Notes: generated from the letters alone by a model not told the origin. Numbered from the stretch's first letter, positions 26,380 to 37,616 are shown. The stretch: DNA of 64,000 bases from Pedobacter sp. Leaf250 (GCF_920984735.1 NZ_CAKLBU010000011.1:62001-126000); one strand, 5' to 3'. Translations and numbers: made by a program.

Positions 26380-29031
26380 TTAATATTTGTATTCAAAATG
26401 ATAATTTCCTGATCCGATTTTTTCCTTTTTCTCACTTTTTGGTAACACCACTGTAGCTGTAGAGTTAGGTGGAACAGATACATCCAATTTGAAAAGACCA
26501 TTTTCCAATGTCCATGATGATTTTACCAAACCATAAACAGTTTCCAATTCGCCAGCTGCGCTAGATAATTTTCCACCTGGTTTTGGAGCGATTAATATTT
26601 CTTTGTAACCAGGATTTTGAGCTACTGGATTTATTCCTGTAATGTTTTTGTACATCCAATCGCCGATAGCGCCATAGGCATAATGATTGAACGAGTTCAT
26701 ATCCGGAGTTTGAAAAGATCCATCTTGTTTAATACCGTCCCATCTTTCCCAGATAGTAGTTGCCCCCATTTTAACTGGATATAACCATGAAGGATAGCTT
26801 TCTTGCATCAATAAATCGTAAGCAACATTATCGTAATCAAAACGGCTTAATACGTGGCACAAATAAGGTGTTCCTAAAAAACCTGTGGTTAAATGGTTTC
26901 CATAATCTTTAACATTTTGCACCAATCTTTCTGCTGCTTGTTTACGGTTTTCTTCAGGCAGCATATCAAATTGCAAAGCCAAAACATAGGCTGTTTGCGT
27001 GTTCGAAGCCAACTTACCATTTGCCGTCATGTTCTCATTCACATAGGCTTGCTTAATTCTTTTTAGAAGGCTTTCATATTTCGCTATATCTTCTGTTTTA
27101 CCCAAAACCTTTGCAGCATTAATCAATAATTGTGTAGAATGTGCATAAAATGTTTGCGCAATCATATACTTGTCTGTTACTGCTGCACGCCCATCATTAT
27201 CATCATTAGGTCGATAAAATAGCCAATCGCCAAAGTGCGAACCAGTGTTCCACAAATCATTTTTGGCAACCGATGAAATATAATCTACCCATTTTTTCAT
27301 ACTAGGATATTGTGCTGTCAAGATGCCTTTATCGCCATAAGCTACATACATATCCCAAGGAATAATAGTGGCTACATCGGCCCAACCTGCCGATCCAGCA
27401 TCGCGTTTATTCAATACATTTGGTATCACATAAGGTACACTTCCATTTTCCAGTTGATCTGCAGAAACATCCTTCATCCATTTGGTAAAAAAACCAGCTA
27501 CATCCATGTTGTAAGCAGCTGTATTTGCAAATGCTTGCGCATCACCAGTCCAACCTAAACGCTCGTCTCTTTGCGGGCAATCAGTAGGAACATCCACAAA
27601 ATTTCCTTTTTGCCCCCACTGAATATTATGCTGCAACTGATTTAGCATCGCATTTGAACTTGTAAACCTTCCGGTTTGTTTCATATCTGAATATACCGCC
27701 ACAGCTGTTAAAGCATCAGCAGTTAATTCTCCGGGATAACCGTCAATTTTTACATACCTGAATCCCTGAAAAGTGAAATGGGGCTCAAAAGTTTGTGCAA
27801 CGTTATCTTTAAGAATATACTGATTTGATTGTTTTGCAGACCGTAGATTGGTGGTATAAAAATTTCCAGCTTTATCCAATACCTCTGCATGGCTTAAAGT
27901 AATTTTTGTGCCCGCTGGCCCTTTGGCTTTAAGTATCACCCAACCCACCATATTTTGCCCAAAATCGACAACGGTTTCTCCTAAAGGTGTTTTGAAAATT
28001 TTAATAGGTTTAAAGATTTCATGTTTTGTAACCGGCGGACCGCTCATGCCAACCAACTTTACCTTATCTTTTGGGATAATTCTTGTGGCCTTCCATGATA
28101 AGTTTTCCTTAAAACCGATATTATCCCATCCTTTTTGTTCTTTTCGGGCATCATAGGTTTCACCATTATAAATATCCGATGATAAAATCGGGCCATCGGA
28201 AGTTTTCCAGGTATCATCAGTGATAAAAATTTCTCTGGTTCCATCTCCATATACCACTTCTAACTGAAAAAGTAAGGCTCTCGTATCGCCATAAAATTTA
28301 CTTTGTCCTGCAAAACCTATTCGGCCTTTGTACCAACCATCGCCTAAAGAAACACCAAACGCGTTTAAACCTGTTTTTAAGGAATTTGTTAAATCATAAA
28401 CCTGATATTGCAAATGATCCTGATAACTTGTCCACCCTGGTGCAAAATAGTGGTTGCTTATCCGTTGACCATTCAAGCGGGCTTCATACAAACCTTTTGC
28501 GGTGATATAAGCAGTGGCTGTTTTTATTTTCTTGCGAATATTAAATTCCTTCCTAAATATCGGACTTGCTGCTGAAGTATCTTTTCCTTCAATAGTTATC
28601 CAATTGGCAATCCAATCCTTCTCTTTTAAGCCGGTTTGAAACCACTGCACTTGCGACCATTTCGATGTATTGCCATGATTATCTTTTACCCTTACCTGCC
28701 AGTAATATTTGGTTTTCGATTCCAAATCTGGTCCGGCATACGTAACCAAAACCGACTGATCACTTTTTTTATCTGATGACCAAACTGTACTTTTGCTGAT
28801 CGTCTCGTTTTTTCCTACACGTATTTCATAATTGGTTTGCAATGTATTTTTGATATCCGATTGCGTTTTCCAGCTAAACCGAGGTTGAGAATTATCTACA
28901 CTAAAAGGATTTACCAAATGTTCAACAGTTAAATCTTGTACTGCGATTTTTTGAGAAAACCCCTTAACAGAAGAAAAAACTACAATAGTAAAAACAACAA
29001 AAAATCGGGTAAGCAATGATGATGGGCTCAT
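26380..29031 (-). CDS. Alpha-L-rhamnosidase, glycoside hydrolase family 78
   Basis: An 883-aa exported enzyme: signal peptide (FVVFTIVVFSSVKGFSQ), an N-terminal fibronectin-like/rhamnosidase-N region (YYWQVRVKDNHGNTSKWSQVQWFQTG), the beta-sandwich (ARLNGQRISNHYFAPGWTSY, VSLGDGWYKGRIG, NGETYDARKE), and the (alpha/alpha)6 catalytic domain with DVPTDCPQRDERLGWTGDAQAF carrying the conserved acidic residues, WGDW-like HFGDWLFYRPNDD, and the C-terminal sandwich (MNSFNHYAYGAIGDWMYKNI). It releases terminal alpha-L-rhamnose from plant pectin (RG-I side chains) or glycosides in the periplasm or outside. No SusCD pair or rhamnose catabolism gene is beside it, so it appears isolated. Confidence 0.95.
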   Translation of the reverse strand: MSPSSLLTRFFVVFTIVVFSSVKGFSQKIAVQDLTVEHLVNPFSVDNSQPRFSWKTQSDIKNTLQTNYEIRVGKNETISKSTVWSSDKKSDQSVLVTYAGPDLESKTKYYWQVRVKDNHGNTSKWSQVQWFQTGLKEKDWIANWITIEGKDTSAASPIFRKEFNIRKKIKTATAYITAKGLYEARLNGQRISNHYFAPGWTSYQDHLQYQVYDLTNSLKTGLNAFGVSLGDGWYKGRIGFAGQSKFYGDTRALLFQLEVVYGDGTREIFITDDTWKTSDGPILSSDIYNGETYDARKEQKGWDNIGFKENLSWKATRIIPKDKVKLVGMSGPPVTKHEIFKPIKIFKTPLGETVVDFGQNMVGWVILKAKGPAGTKITLSHAEVLDKAGNFYTTNLRSAKQSNQYILKDNVAQTFEPHFTFQGFRYVKIDGYPGELTADALTAVAVYSDMKQTGRFTSSNAMLNQLQHNIQWGQKGNFVDVPTDCPQRDERLGWTGDAQAFANTAAYNMDVAGFFTKWMKDVSADQLENGSVPYVIPNVLNKRDAGSAGWADVATIIPWDMYVAYGDKGILTAQYPSMKKWVDYISSVAKNDLWNTGSHFGDWLFYRPNDDNDGRAAVTDKYMIAQTFYAHSTQLLINAAKVLGKTEDIAKYESLLKRIKQAYVNENMTANGKLASNTQTAYVLALQFDMLPEENRKQAAERLVQNVKDYGNHLTTGFLGTPYLCHVLSRFDYDNVAYDLLMQESYPSWLYPVKMGATTIWERWDGIKQDGSFQTPDMNSFNHYAYGAIGDWMYKNITGINPVAQNPGYKEILIAPKPGGKLSSAAGELETVYGLVKSSWTLENGLFKLDVSVPPNSTATVVLPKSEKKEKIGSGNYHFEYKY

Positions 29032-29109
29032 GTTGGTGATATTAAATTTGGCTTTGGTTACACTATAATGCGCATTAAATCAGGGCTAACTGTCCTGTAC
29101 AGTTATGTA

Positions 29110-29143
29110 TAAAAGAAAAGCCTTGGTTAAAATAACCAAGGCA
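29110..29143 (-). terminator. Terminator of the accC-ribE operon
   Basis: GCCTTGGTTA-AAA-TAACCAAGGC is a perfect 10-bp stem. On the minus strand it is followed by TTTTCTTTT, 42 bases past the ribE stop. Confidence 0.8.
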
Positions 29144-29184
29144 AAGCTTATTAACTAAAATTTTACTTTTAACTCCTTAAAAAT

Positions 29185-29772
29185 CTACTTGTTCGCCATT
29201 AAACGAGCAACATATTTTCCAATAATATCAAACTCTAAATTTACGGTATCGCCAACTTGGACCTGATGCAAATTGGTGTGCTCAAAAGTGTAAGGAATAA
29301 TGAATACAGAAAATTCATTAGCCTCAGAATTAACTACCGTTAAGCTAATTCCATTTACACAGGCCGAGCCTTTTTCTACAGTAACGTTACCGGCTGAAGC
29401 ATCGTATTTGAAACGGTACTCCCAACTTCCATCCAATTCTGCTCTCTTAACGCAAACCGCTGTTTGGTCTACATGCCCTTGAACAATATGCCCATCCAGG
29501 CGTGCATTCATTTGCATACATCGCTCTAGATTAATTTTGCTGCCTACTTTTAAATTGCCCAAATTGGTTTTATTCAGCGTTTCATCAATGGCCGTCACTG
29601 TATGTGAACTATCATCTAATGCCACCACAGTAAGGCAAACGCCGTTATGAGCTACGCTTTGATCGATTTTAAGTTCATGGCTTATTGACGACGAAATGGT
29701 AAAATGAATATTGGTTTGATCGTTTTTGATGGCTGTAACTTCGCCTAGGTTTTCTATAATTCCGGTAAACAT
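29185..29772 (-). CDS. ribE: Riboflavin synthase, alpha chain
   Basis: The 195-aa protein has two tandem lumazine-binding domains: MFTGIIENLGEV at the N-terminus (the family signature), AHNGVCLTVVALDD and NLERCMQMNARLDGHIVQGHVD in the middle, GSACVNGISLTVV in the second repeat. It makes riboflavin from two molecules of 6,7-dimethyl-8-ribityllumazine in the cytosol. The start is set by the conserved MFTGI. It lies 3 bp after accC on the same strand, an uncommon partner. I saw no FMN riboswitch upstream, and no other rib genes are nearby. Confidence 0.95.
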   Translation of the reverse strand: MFTGIIENLGEVTAIKNDQTNIHFTISSSISHELKIDQSVAHNGVCLTVVALDDSSHTVTAIDETLNKTNLGNLKVGSKINLERCMQMNARLDGHIVQGHVDQTAVCVKRAELDGSWEYRFKYDASAGNVTVEKGSACVNGISLTVVNSEANEFSVFIIPYTFEHTNLHQVQVGDTVNLEFDIIGKYVARLMANK

Positions 29773-29775
29773 GGT

Positions 29776-31290
29776 TTAATATTTAATTCTATTTTTTCTC
29801 CAATCGGAAGTTTTTGCCACAGCACTATCAAATTTTTCAATGCTGTTTTTGTTTTTGAAAAGCTTCGCTGCAACTAAAGCCGCGATCAATGCTTCCGTTT
29901 CATCGTAATTTTTAAGGCTCTCGGCATTAAAATATTTGCCAACAAAATGAGTATCAAAATCTCCAGACCTAAAAGCCTGGTGCTGCATTACAAATTTACC
30001 AAAACCCAAAGTAGTTTCTATCCCGGTAATATCATATTCGTCGATGGCTCTGATCATTCTTTGTATAGCCTCTTCCCTATCTTTTCCAAAAGTGATCAGC
30101 TTTGCGATCATCGGATCATAATATATTGGAATTTCCATTCCCTGTTCAAAACCATCATCTACCCTTACACCATTTCCTTTTGGCGTTTTATAGGTTTGCA
30201 AAGTGCCAATATCTGGTAAGAAATTATTATTTGGATCTTCAGCATACACCCTCAATTCTACCGCATGACCATTGATTTTTAGATCCTCCTGATTAAAACT
30301 TAAGGGCTCTCCTGACGCAATTTTAATCTGCTCCTTAACCAAATCAATCCCAGTAATTAATTCTGTAACGGGATGCTCTACCTGAAGTCGCGTGTTCATT
30401 TCCAAGAAGAAAAAATCCAGATTTTCATCTAAAATAAATTCTACAGTACCGGCACCAGTATAACTGACCGAACGGGCCACATCTACCGCACATTCCCCCA
30501 TTTTTTCTCTAATTTCTGGTGTTAAAACGGATGAAGGTGCTTCTTCTACCACTTTTTGATGACGCCTTTGAACAGAACATTCACGCTCGAAAAGATGAAC
30601 AATATTGCCATGCTCATCACCCAAAACCTGAATTTCGATGTGCCGGGGAGAAGTTACATATCTTTCGATGAAAACCGCTCCATCACCAAATGCTGACGTG
30701 GCTTCGCTAACTGCCAGTTGCATCTGTTCTTCAAAATCGTTTACACCATCTACAATGCGCATGCCTTTGCCACCACCACCAGCGGCTGCCTTTATCAAAA
30801 TAGGGAAACCCACTTCAATAGCCCTACGCTTTGCCTCGGCAACATCTGTAATGGCCTCCTCAGTTCCTGGAACCATTGGAATGTTATATTTTAGTGCGGC
30901 AGCTTTGGCGGAGAGTTTATTACCCATAATCTGCATGGCTTTTGGCGATGGACCAACCAAAATCAATCCTGCGTCAGCAACCTGCTGAGCGAAACCTGCA
31001 TTTTCAGATAAAAAGCCATAACCAGGATGAATGGCATCAGCACCGGTATCTTTACAAGCCTGAATTATCTTTTCTCCAACCAAATAACTTTGATTTGAAG
31101 CCGCAGGACCAATAAAAATAGCTTCGTCGGCGTAGCGAACATGCAAAGCATTCCGGTCAGCTTCCGAAAAAACCGCTACGGTTTTGATACCCATTTCCTT
31201 AGCCGAACGCATAATTCTTAGGGCAATTTCTCCCCTATTTGCAATTAAAAGTTTGGAGATTTTAAGTTGACTATTTTCAGATGATGACAT
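29776..31290 (-). CDS. accC: Biotin carboxylase subunit (acetyl-/propionyl-CoA carboxylase type)
   Basis: A 504-aa protein with the three biotin-carboxylase parts: SKLLIANRGEIALRIMRSAKEMGI at the N-terminus, the ATP-grasp glycine loop GGGGKGMRIV, the ERECSVQRRHQKVVEEAPS motif, FFFLEMNTRLQVEHPVTE, and the C-terminal domain with GHAVELRVYAEDPNNNFLP. It carboxylates the biotin carrier with bicarbonate and ATP. At 504 aa it is longer than E. coli AccC (about 450) yet lacks a BCCP domain (no MKM motif). The tail from residue 450 is extra. Whether it serves acetyl-CoA or propionyl/other acyl-CoA carboxylase is not decidable; no accB lies beside it. It is transcribed into ribE. Confidence 0.93.
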   Translation of the reverse strand: MSSSENSQLKISKLLIANRGEIALRIMRSAKEMGIKTVAVFSEADRNALHVRYADEAIFIGPAASNQSYLVGEKIIQACKDTGADAIHPGYGFLSENAGFAQQVADAGLILVGPSPKAMQIMGNKLSAKAAALKYNIPMVPGTEEAITDVAEAKRRAIEVGFPILIKAAAGGGGKGMRIVDGVNDFEEQMQLAVSEATSAFGDGAVFIERYVTSPRHIEIQVLGDEHGNIVHLFERECSVQRRHQKVVEEAPSSVLTPEIREKMGECAVDVARSVSYTGAGTVEFILDENLDFFFLEMNTRLQVEHPVTELITGIDLVKEQIKIASGEPLSFNQEDLKINGHAVELRVYAEDPNNNFLPDIGTLQTYKTPKGNGVRVDDGFEQGMEIPIYYDPMIAKLITFGKDREEAIQRMIRAIDEYDITGIETTLGFGKFVMQHQAFRSGDFDTHFVGKYFNAESLKNYDETEALIAALVAAKLFKNKNSIEKFDSAVAKTSDWRKNRIKY

Positions 31291-31342
31291 TTGGTTAGAA
31301 TTTTATGATGTACACTTTCGGATTCCTAAAAGAAATCCATTA

Positions 31343-32365
31343 TTACAAATGTAAAATTATTTCGATGGCCTCATCAATCATCGATTCACTAAGATCGAGA
31401 TGAGTAACCAACCTGACAGTACTTGCAGAGGTAGTATTACAATGCAAACCTTTGTCTCTTAGTTGATCGACAATTTTCTGTGCCAAACCTGTTGCTACTT
31501 CAAAAATTAAAATATTTGTTTCTACAGGCATAATCGACTTTACATAACTGGTTCTAGCCAATGCAACAGCCAATGCCTTCGCATGATCATGGTCAACTTT
31601 TAATCTTTCTACATGATGATCAAGGGCATATATACCTGCTGCAGCTAAAAACCCGGCTTGGCGCATCCCTCCACCAAAAGCCTTTCTTATTTTTCTGGCC
31701 TTGGTAATCATATCTTTTGATCCCAATAAAACCGATCCTACTGGTGCACCTAATCCTTTTGATAAGCAGATTGAAATTCCATCAAAGTATTTTCCATACG
31801 CACTAGCCTTATCTCCGGTAGCCACCAGAGCATTAAAAATACGGGCGCCATCCAAATGTAGTTTCAATCCTTTGATATTACATAAATGATGTATTGGGGC
31901 AATTTGATCTAAAGTATAACATTTCCCGCCTCCTTTATTCACCGTATTTTCTAAAACTACCAAACTCGAATTCGGGTAGTGAATATTATCTTCGTTGATT
32001 TCGGGTTCAATTAATTCTGGCGTTAATATTCCGCGTTCACCATAAAGCAGCCTCACAGAAGCTGCAGAATGAAAAGCAATACCGCCAATTTCATATCGGT
32101 AAACATGAGCAGTTTGATCGCAAATTACCTCATCCATGGGTTGGGTAAAACATTTTATGGCAATTTGATTGGTCATTGTTCCCGAAGGACAAAACAATCC
32201 GGCTTCCATATTAAACATTAAAGCCAATTTATGTTCTAGCGCAGTTACTGTTTCGTCTTCTCCAAAAACATCATCACCCACCCTGGCACTCATCATGGCA
32301 TCTAACATACCTGCAGTTGGTTTAGTAACTGTATCACTCCTGAAATCTAAAAATCTGCTATTCAT
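31343..32365 (-). CDS. ltaE: Low-specificity L-threonine aldolase
   Basis: A 340-aa PLP enzyme of the threonine aldolase family: FLDFRSDTVTKPTAGML at the N-terminus, MMSARVGDDVFGEDETV, LFCPSGTMTNQIAIK, KLHLDGARIFNALVATG (PLP-binding Asp), and ICLSKGLGAPVGSVLLG with the Schiff-base lysine. It cleaves L-threonine or allo-threonine to glycine and acetaldehyde in the cytosol. The start fits the conserved opening. It precedes accC on the same strand with a 52-bp gap, so read-through to accC is possible but not shown. Confidence 0.93.
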   Translation of the reverse strand: MNSRFLDFRSDTVTKPTAGMLDAMMSARVGDDVFGEDETVTALEHKLALMFNMEAGLFCPSGTMTNQIAIKCFTQPMDEVICDQTAHVYRYEIGGIAFHSAASVRLLYGERGILTPELIEPEINEDNIHYPNSSLVVLENTVNKGGGKCYTLDQIAPIHHLCNIKGLKLHLDGARIFNALVATGDKASAYGKYFDGISICLSKGLGAPVGSVLLGSKDMITKARKIRKAFGGGMRQAGFLAAAGIYALDHHVERLKVDHDHAKALAVALARTSYVKSIMPVETNILIFEVATGLAQKIVDQLRDKGLHCNTTSASTVRLVTHLDLSESMIDEAIEIILHL

Positions 32366-32463
32366 TTTTTAAAGAATTGTAAAATGTTTTTGACGATTAA
32401 AAAAAAAGACCAATGCCTTTTCTGGTATAATTTTAAGGTTTTTAGCCCATTAAGACCGTTATA

Positions 32464-32483
32464 TAGTGTATTTTTTACACACT
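32464..32483. promoter_or_regulatory. Palindromic operator, site 1 (GTGTA-N5-TACAC)
   Basis: TAGTGTATTTTTTACACACT: half-sites GTGTA (32466-32470) and TACAC (32476-32480) with a 5-bp A/T centre. It is about 103 bp upstream of the kinase start at 32586 and is one of three near-identical palindromes in this 5-kb stretch. Confidence 0.65.
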
Positions 32484-32585
32484 TAATTTTTCACAACAAC
32501 AAATTGTTAAAAAATTATTAAAAAAAAAGATACAAAATATAAGAGTTTTTATACTTTTATCGTGCTAAAACCAAAAATAAATAAA

Positions 32586-33446
32586 ATGATAGTAATTGCA
32601 GACGGTGGATCTACCAAAACAAATTGGTGTTTGATTAACGAGGCCGGCAGAAAAATTTACTTTAACACCGAGGGTTACAATCCGTATTTTTCGAAAGGAG
32701 AATATATTGTAAAGTCTTTAAATGAAACTCTTCCAGACCACTTGGAAAGAGAGAAATTGCAAGGAGTTTATTATTATGGAGCTGGTTGTTCAACCCCTGG
32801 GAATGTAAAAATTGTGGCTGATGCCATGAAACAGGTTTTTACCAATGCCGAAATCTTTGTTGGTCATGATTTACTTGCCTCTTGCAGAGCGCTTCTTGGA
32901 AACGAGCCAGGATTTGCTGCTATTTTAGGTACCGGTACCAATTCATGCCTTTATGATGGGACAGACATTACCTTAAACATTGATTCATTGGGTTATTTTT
33001 TAGGTGATGAAGGAAGCGGATCATTTATTGGTAAGCGCATTTTGAGCGATTACATGAAAGGTTATATGCCAAAAGGTTTACGTGAAGCATTTTATGATAA
33101 TTATGCTTTAACCAACGAAGATATTTTTGATAATATTTACAACAAACCTCTGCCAAACCGTTTTTGTGCTAGTTTCAGTAAGTTTCTTTATGATTTTAAA
33201 GATAATTACGAAGATTACGCATTCAGCACAATTGATTATGCTTTTACTTCTTTCTTTGAAGCTTTAGTTATCCACTACCCGAACTATAAAGATCATAAAT
33301 TAAACTGTGTAGGTTCTGTAGGTTACAGTTTCCGTGATATTTTAAGTATCGTGGCCGATCGTTACGAAATGGGTGTAGGTAAAATTATCCGTTCTCCTAT
33401 AGATGATTTGGTACATTATCACTTAGAACTCGCTCCGAAAAAATAA
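32586..33446 (+). CDS. BadF/BadG-type sugar kinase (N-acetylglucosamine kinase-like)
   Basis: About 286 aa from the ATG at 32586 (MIVIADGGSTKTNWCLI). It has the actin-like ATPase fold: phosphate-1 loop ADGGSTKT, GAGCSTP, the presumed catalytic Asp in FVGHDLLASCRALLG, phosphate-2 loop AILGTGTNSCLYDG, and LGYFLGDEGSGSFIGK. This group phosphorylates N-acetylglucosamine or related hexoses; glucose is possible in this context. An alternative GTG at 32562 adds eight poor residues. The gene has an operator palindrome upstream shared with the pfkA operon, and its full catalytic set contrasts with its paralogue at 35393. Confidence 0.88.
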   Translation: MIVIADGGSTKTNWCLINEAGRKIYFNTEGYNPYFSKGEYIVKSLNETLPDHLEREKLQGVYYYGAGCSTPGNVKIVADAMKQVFTNAEIFVGHDLLASCRALLGNEPGFAAILGTGTNSCLYDGTDITLNIDSLGYFLGDEGSGSFIGKRILSDYMKGYMPKGLREAFYDNYALTNEDIFDNIYNKPLPNRFCASFSKFLYDFKDNYEDYAFSTIDYAFTSFFEALVIHYPNYKDHKLNCVGSVGYSFRDILSIVADRYEMGVGKIIRSPIDDLVHYHLELAPKK

Positions 33447-33491
33447 ATTTTAAATTCGGAATCTTTAGTCTGAATTACAAAAACATAAAAT

Positions 33492-33528
33492 AAGAAGCCC
33501 GATTTGAAATCTCAAATCGGGCTTCTTT
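33492..33528. terminator. Bidirectional terminator between kinase and regulator genes
   Basis: AAGAAGCCCGATTTG-AAATCT-CAAATCGGGCTTCTT: a perfect 15-bp stem between convergent genes. Confidence 0.85.
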
Positions 33529-33604
33529 GTATAAAATTATCGGTTCAATGCCGCACTATTCACTTTCTACTTAAACTTTTCACTTTTTACTTTTTACTTT
33601 TAGC

Positions 33605-34294
33605 TTAAAACGATATTTCTTTTCCAAAAAGCTTCGCATACTTTCGCTTATCAAAACGATATAAAGTTGCGGCTCTGTAAGAAACGCCTTTTTGCTTTTC
33701 ATCCAGCTCCTTTAACACACCAAAGCTTACAATTTTCTTTCTAAAATTTCTTTTATCGAGTTTTTTGCCCAATACCAACTCATAAACATGCTGTAGTTGA
33801 GTTAAGGTAAACTTTTCTGGTAAAAGCTCGAAAGCAATTGGCTGATGTTTAATTCTACGTTTGATTTTTTCTAATCCCTTGTCATAGATCTTTTGGTGAT
33901 CAAAAGCCAATTTAGGCAAATCAGTAATTGGCAACCAGTTTGCCCGTTTGGCGTAATTACTTATCGGGCGAAGTTCTTTATCGCCACCCAAACGAATAAG
34001 TGCATAATACGCCAAAGTGATTACCCTTCCTTGCGGGTGCCTGTTGGGGTCGCCAAAGGCATAATATTGCTCCATGTAAATGCCACGAAGACCAGTAAGT
34101 TCATATAAAATTCGAGAGGCTGATTGATCCAAACTTTCATCGGCACCAACAATGTTACCGGGCAATGCCCACCAATCTTTAAACGGTTCTTCATTCCTTT
34201 CAATGAGAAGAATTTTCAATTCCTTTCCATCAAATCCAAACAAAACGCAATCTATCGAGAATACTGAATCTAAATGAGGTAAAATTTGTTCCAA
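33605..34294 (-). CDS. NrtR-like Nudix-domain transcriptional regulator
   Basis: A 229-aa protein with an N-terminal Nudix-like domain (FSIDCVLFGFDGKELKILLIERNEEPFKDWWALPGNIVGADESLDQSASRILYELTGL) and a C-terminal winged helix (LLPEKFTLTQLQHVYELVLGKKLDKRNFRKKIVSFGVLKEL, then GVSYRAATLYRFDKRKY). The Nudix box is degenerate (RILYELTGL in place of REx2EExGI), as in NrtR-family regulators whose Nudix domain has become an effector sensor. In Bacteroides, the arabinose regulator AraR belongs to this family. Given its position between a sugar kinase and the pfkA operon, it probably represses glycolytic genes through the GTGTA-N5-TACAC palindromes; the ligand may be a nucleotide-sugar or phosphosugar. 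Confidence 0.88.
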   Translation of the reverse strand: MEQILPHLDSVFSIDCVLFGFDGKELKILLIERNEEPFKDWWALPGNIVGADESLDQSASRILYELTGLRGIYMEQYYAFGDPNRHPQGRVITLAYYALIRLGGDKELRPISNYAKRANWLPITDLPKLAFDHQKIYDKGLEKIKRRIKHQPIAFELLPEKFTLTQLQHVYELVLGKKLDKRNFRKKIVSFGVLKELDEKQKGVSYRAATLYRFDKRKYAKLFGKEISF

Positions 34295-34367
34295 GGTAAA
34301 ATTTAGTTATTTTAAGCAGATAAAGGTATGACTTTCAATATTAAGTAAAAAAAATAAAAAAAATTAC

Positions 34368-34388
34368 TTAGTGTAAAAATTACACACT
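34368..34388. promoter_or_regulatory. Palindromic operator, site 2, in regulator/pfkA gap
   Basis: TTAGTGTAAAAATTACACACT: GTGTA (34371-34375), AAAAT, TACAC (34381-34385). It lies directly upstream of the pfkA -7-like element TATATTCG, the usual place for a repressor, and also between pfkA and the divergent regulator gene. Confidence 0.68.
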
Positions 34389-34395
34389 ATATTCG
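34388..34395 (+). promoter_or_regulatory. Possible -7 element of pfkA
   Basis: TATATTCG, one base from the TANNTTTG consensus, 9 bases before the ATG; it abuts operator site 2. No clear -33 TTG at the right spacing. Confidence 0.4.
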
Positions 34396-34403
34396 TATCA
34401 TAG

Positions 34404-35390
34404 ATGGAGCCAAATATTAAAAATATAGCTGTACTTACTTCTGGTGGCGATGCCCCAGGAATGAATGCCGCAATCAGAGCTGTTGTTCGTACCGGAATAT
34501 ATCATGGCATTAACATGTTTGGTGTAATGCAAGGGTATCAGGGATTAATTACCGACAACATAAAACCAATGGATGCCCGATCTGTAAGTAATATTTTACA
34601 CTTGGGCGGAACAATTTTAAAAACCGCACGTTGCCTGGAATTTAAAACAGATGAAGGACAACAAATTGCCTATAATAATTTAAAGAAAAACAATATTGAT
34701 GGCTTGGTGGTGATTGGTGGCGATGGAACTTTTACAGGAGCCAAAAGATTCTCTGAAACTTTTGGTGTTAAAGTAATTGGTATACCAGGCACTATTGACA
34801 ATGATTTAGTGGGATCGGATTTTACTCTAGGATATGATACTGCCATTAATACCGTTATTGAAGCAATAGATAAAATTCGCGATACTGCAGATGCGCATGA
34901 CCGATTATTTTTTATTGAAGTAATGGGTAGAGATTCTGGTTGTATTGCCTTAAGAAGCTCGATTGCCAGCGGTGCCGAAGCGGTTTTATTGCCAGAAAGA
35001 GAAACCAGTGTAAATGAATTAATTGATAAACTTGCTTTAGGAGCTGCAACAAAAAAATCATCGAGTATTGTAATTGTTGCCGAAGGGCACAAACAAGGTG
35101 GTGCTTACGATATTGCTAAAAAAGTAAAAGAAACTTTTGATCATTACGATACCAAGGTTACTATACTCGGACACTTACAACGTGGTGGAAGTCCGAGCAG
35201 TTTTGACAGAATTTTAGGTAGCCGCCTGGGTTTTGCTGCAGTAAATGCGTTAATAGCTGGAGAAACCGAGCAAATGGTTGGCTTAAAAGGCAACGAAATT
35301 AAAATGACCAGTATTACAGAAGCTTTAACAGCACATAGCTTTAAACTGGAACCCGATTTAATGGAAATGACAGAAGTTTTATCCATATAA
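34404..35390 (+). CDS. pfkA: ATP-dependent 6-phosphofructokinase
   Basis: A 328-aa protein of the bacterial PfkA type: VLTSGGDAPGMNAAIRAVVRTGI (G14-N20 region), VVIGGDGTFTGAKRF, the PGTIDNDLVGSDFTLGYDTA catalytic block with the active-site Asp, FFIEVMGRDSGCIAL, SGAEAVLLPE, HLQRGGSPSSFDRILGSRLG. GGDGT followed by the T-I-D-N-D motif fits ATP rather than PPi use. It commits fructose 6-phosphate to glycolysis in the cytosol. It opens the pfkA - kinase - gapA operon (2-bp and 7-bp gaps) and has an operator palindrome in its promoter. Confidence 0.96.
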   Translation: MEPNIKNIAVLTSGGDAPGMNAAIRAVVRTGIYHGINMFGVMQGYQGLITDNIKPMDARSVSNILHLGGTILKTARCLEFKTDEGQQIAYNNLKKNNIDGLVVIGGDGTFTGAKRFSETFGVKVIGIPGTIDNDLVGSDFTLGYDTAINTVIEAIDKIRDTADAHDRLFFIEVMGRDSGCIALRSSIASGAEAVLLPERETSVNELIDKLALGAATKKSSSIVIVAEGHKQGGAYDIAKKVKETFDHYDTKVTILGHLQRGGSPSSFDRILGSRLGFAAVNALIAGETEQMVGLKGNEIKMTSITEALTAHSFKLEPDLMEMTEVLSI

Positions 35391-35392
35391 AT

Positions 35393-37244
<1,852 letters not shown>

Positions 37245-37267
37245 AATTAAATAAATATTAAAATTAA

Positions 37268-37303
37268 TAAGCGGCAATGTTTCATAACATTGGCCGCTTT
37301 TTC
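37268..37303 (+). terminator. Terminator of the pfkA-kinase-gapA operon
   Basis: AAGCGGC-AATG ... CATT-GGCCGCTT followed by TTTC, 24 bases after the gapA stop. Confidence 0.8.
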
Positions 37304-37616
37304 TATATAAAAACGTTTTTTACTAATAAATTAAAAAATATTTTACATGCATATTTGGTATTTAATTACCTAAAACTATACAATAAATAACAAAAACATC
37401 TAAAAAAGATAAATTTTAGGAAATAATCACGAATAAATACACTTAACAATCAATAATTTAGCATAAATGCAAGAATATAACTATTAAAAAATTCAGATTT
37501 AACAATTTCTTAACATATTTTAGCCATATATTTGCACTACAATCATTTTACATACCGCAATCGCTCAAAAAAGTAATTGTAAATAAAAAATGACAAAAAA
37601 AATACTTAAAAATTTC
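37304..37616. other. AT-rich intergenic DNA, no gene
   Basis: About 313 bp, strongly AT-rich, between the gapA terminator and operator site 3. A -7-like TATATTTG followed by CAC is at 37527-37534 but without an ideal -33. No protein-like frame and no hairpin were seen. Confidence 0.35.

Noticed and set aside
29040-29080. A fourth operator site upstream of the GH78 gene (TTACACTATAA)
   Set aside because: Only one half-site is present; no matching GTGTA half at 5-bp spacing.
29144-29184. FMN riboswitch for ribE
   Set aside because: ribE follows accC in an operon with a 3-bp gap; no conserved RFN-type structure was found upstream of accC either.
34670-35092. A 140-aa minus-strand frame inside pfkA
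   Set aside because: Antisense shadow of pfkA; proteins of this region are fully explained by the sense frame.
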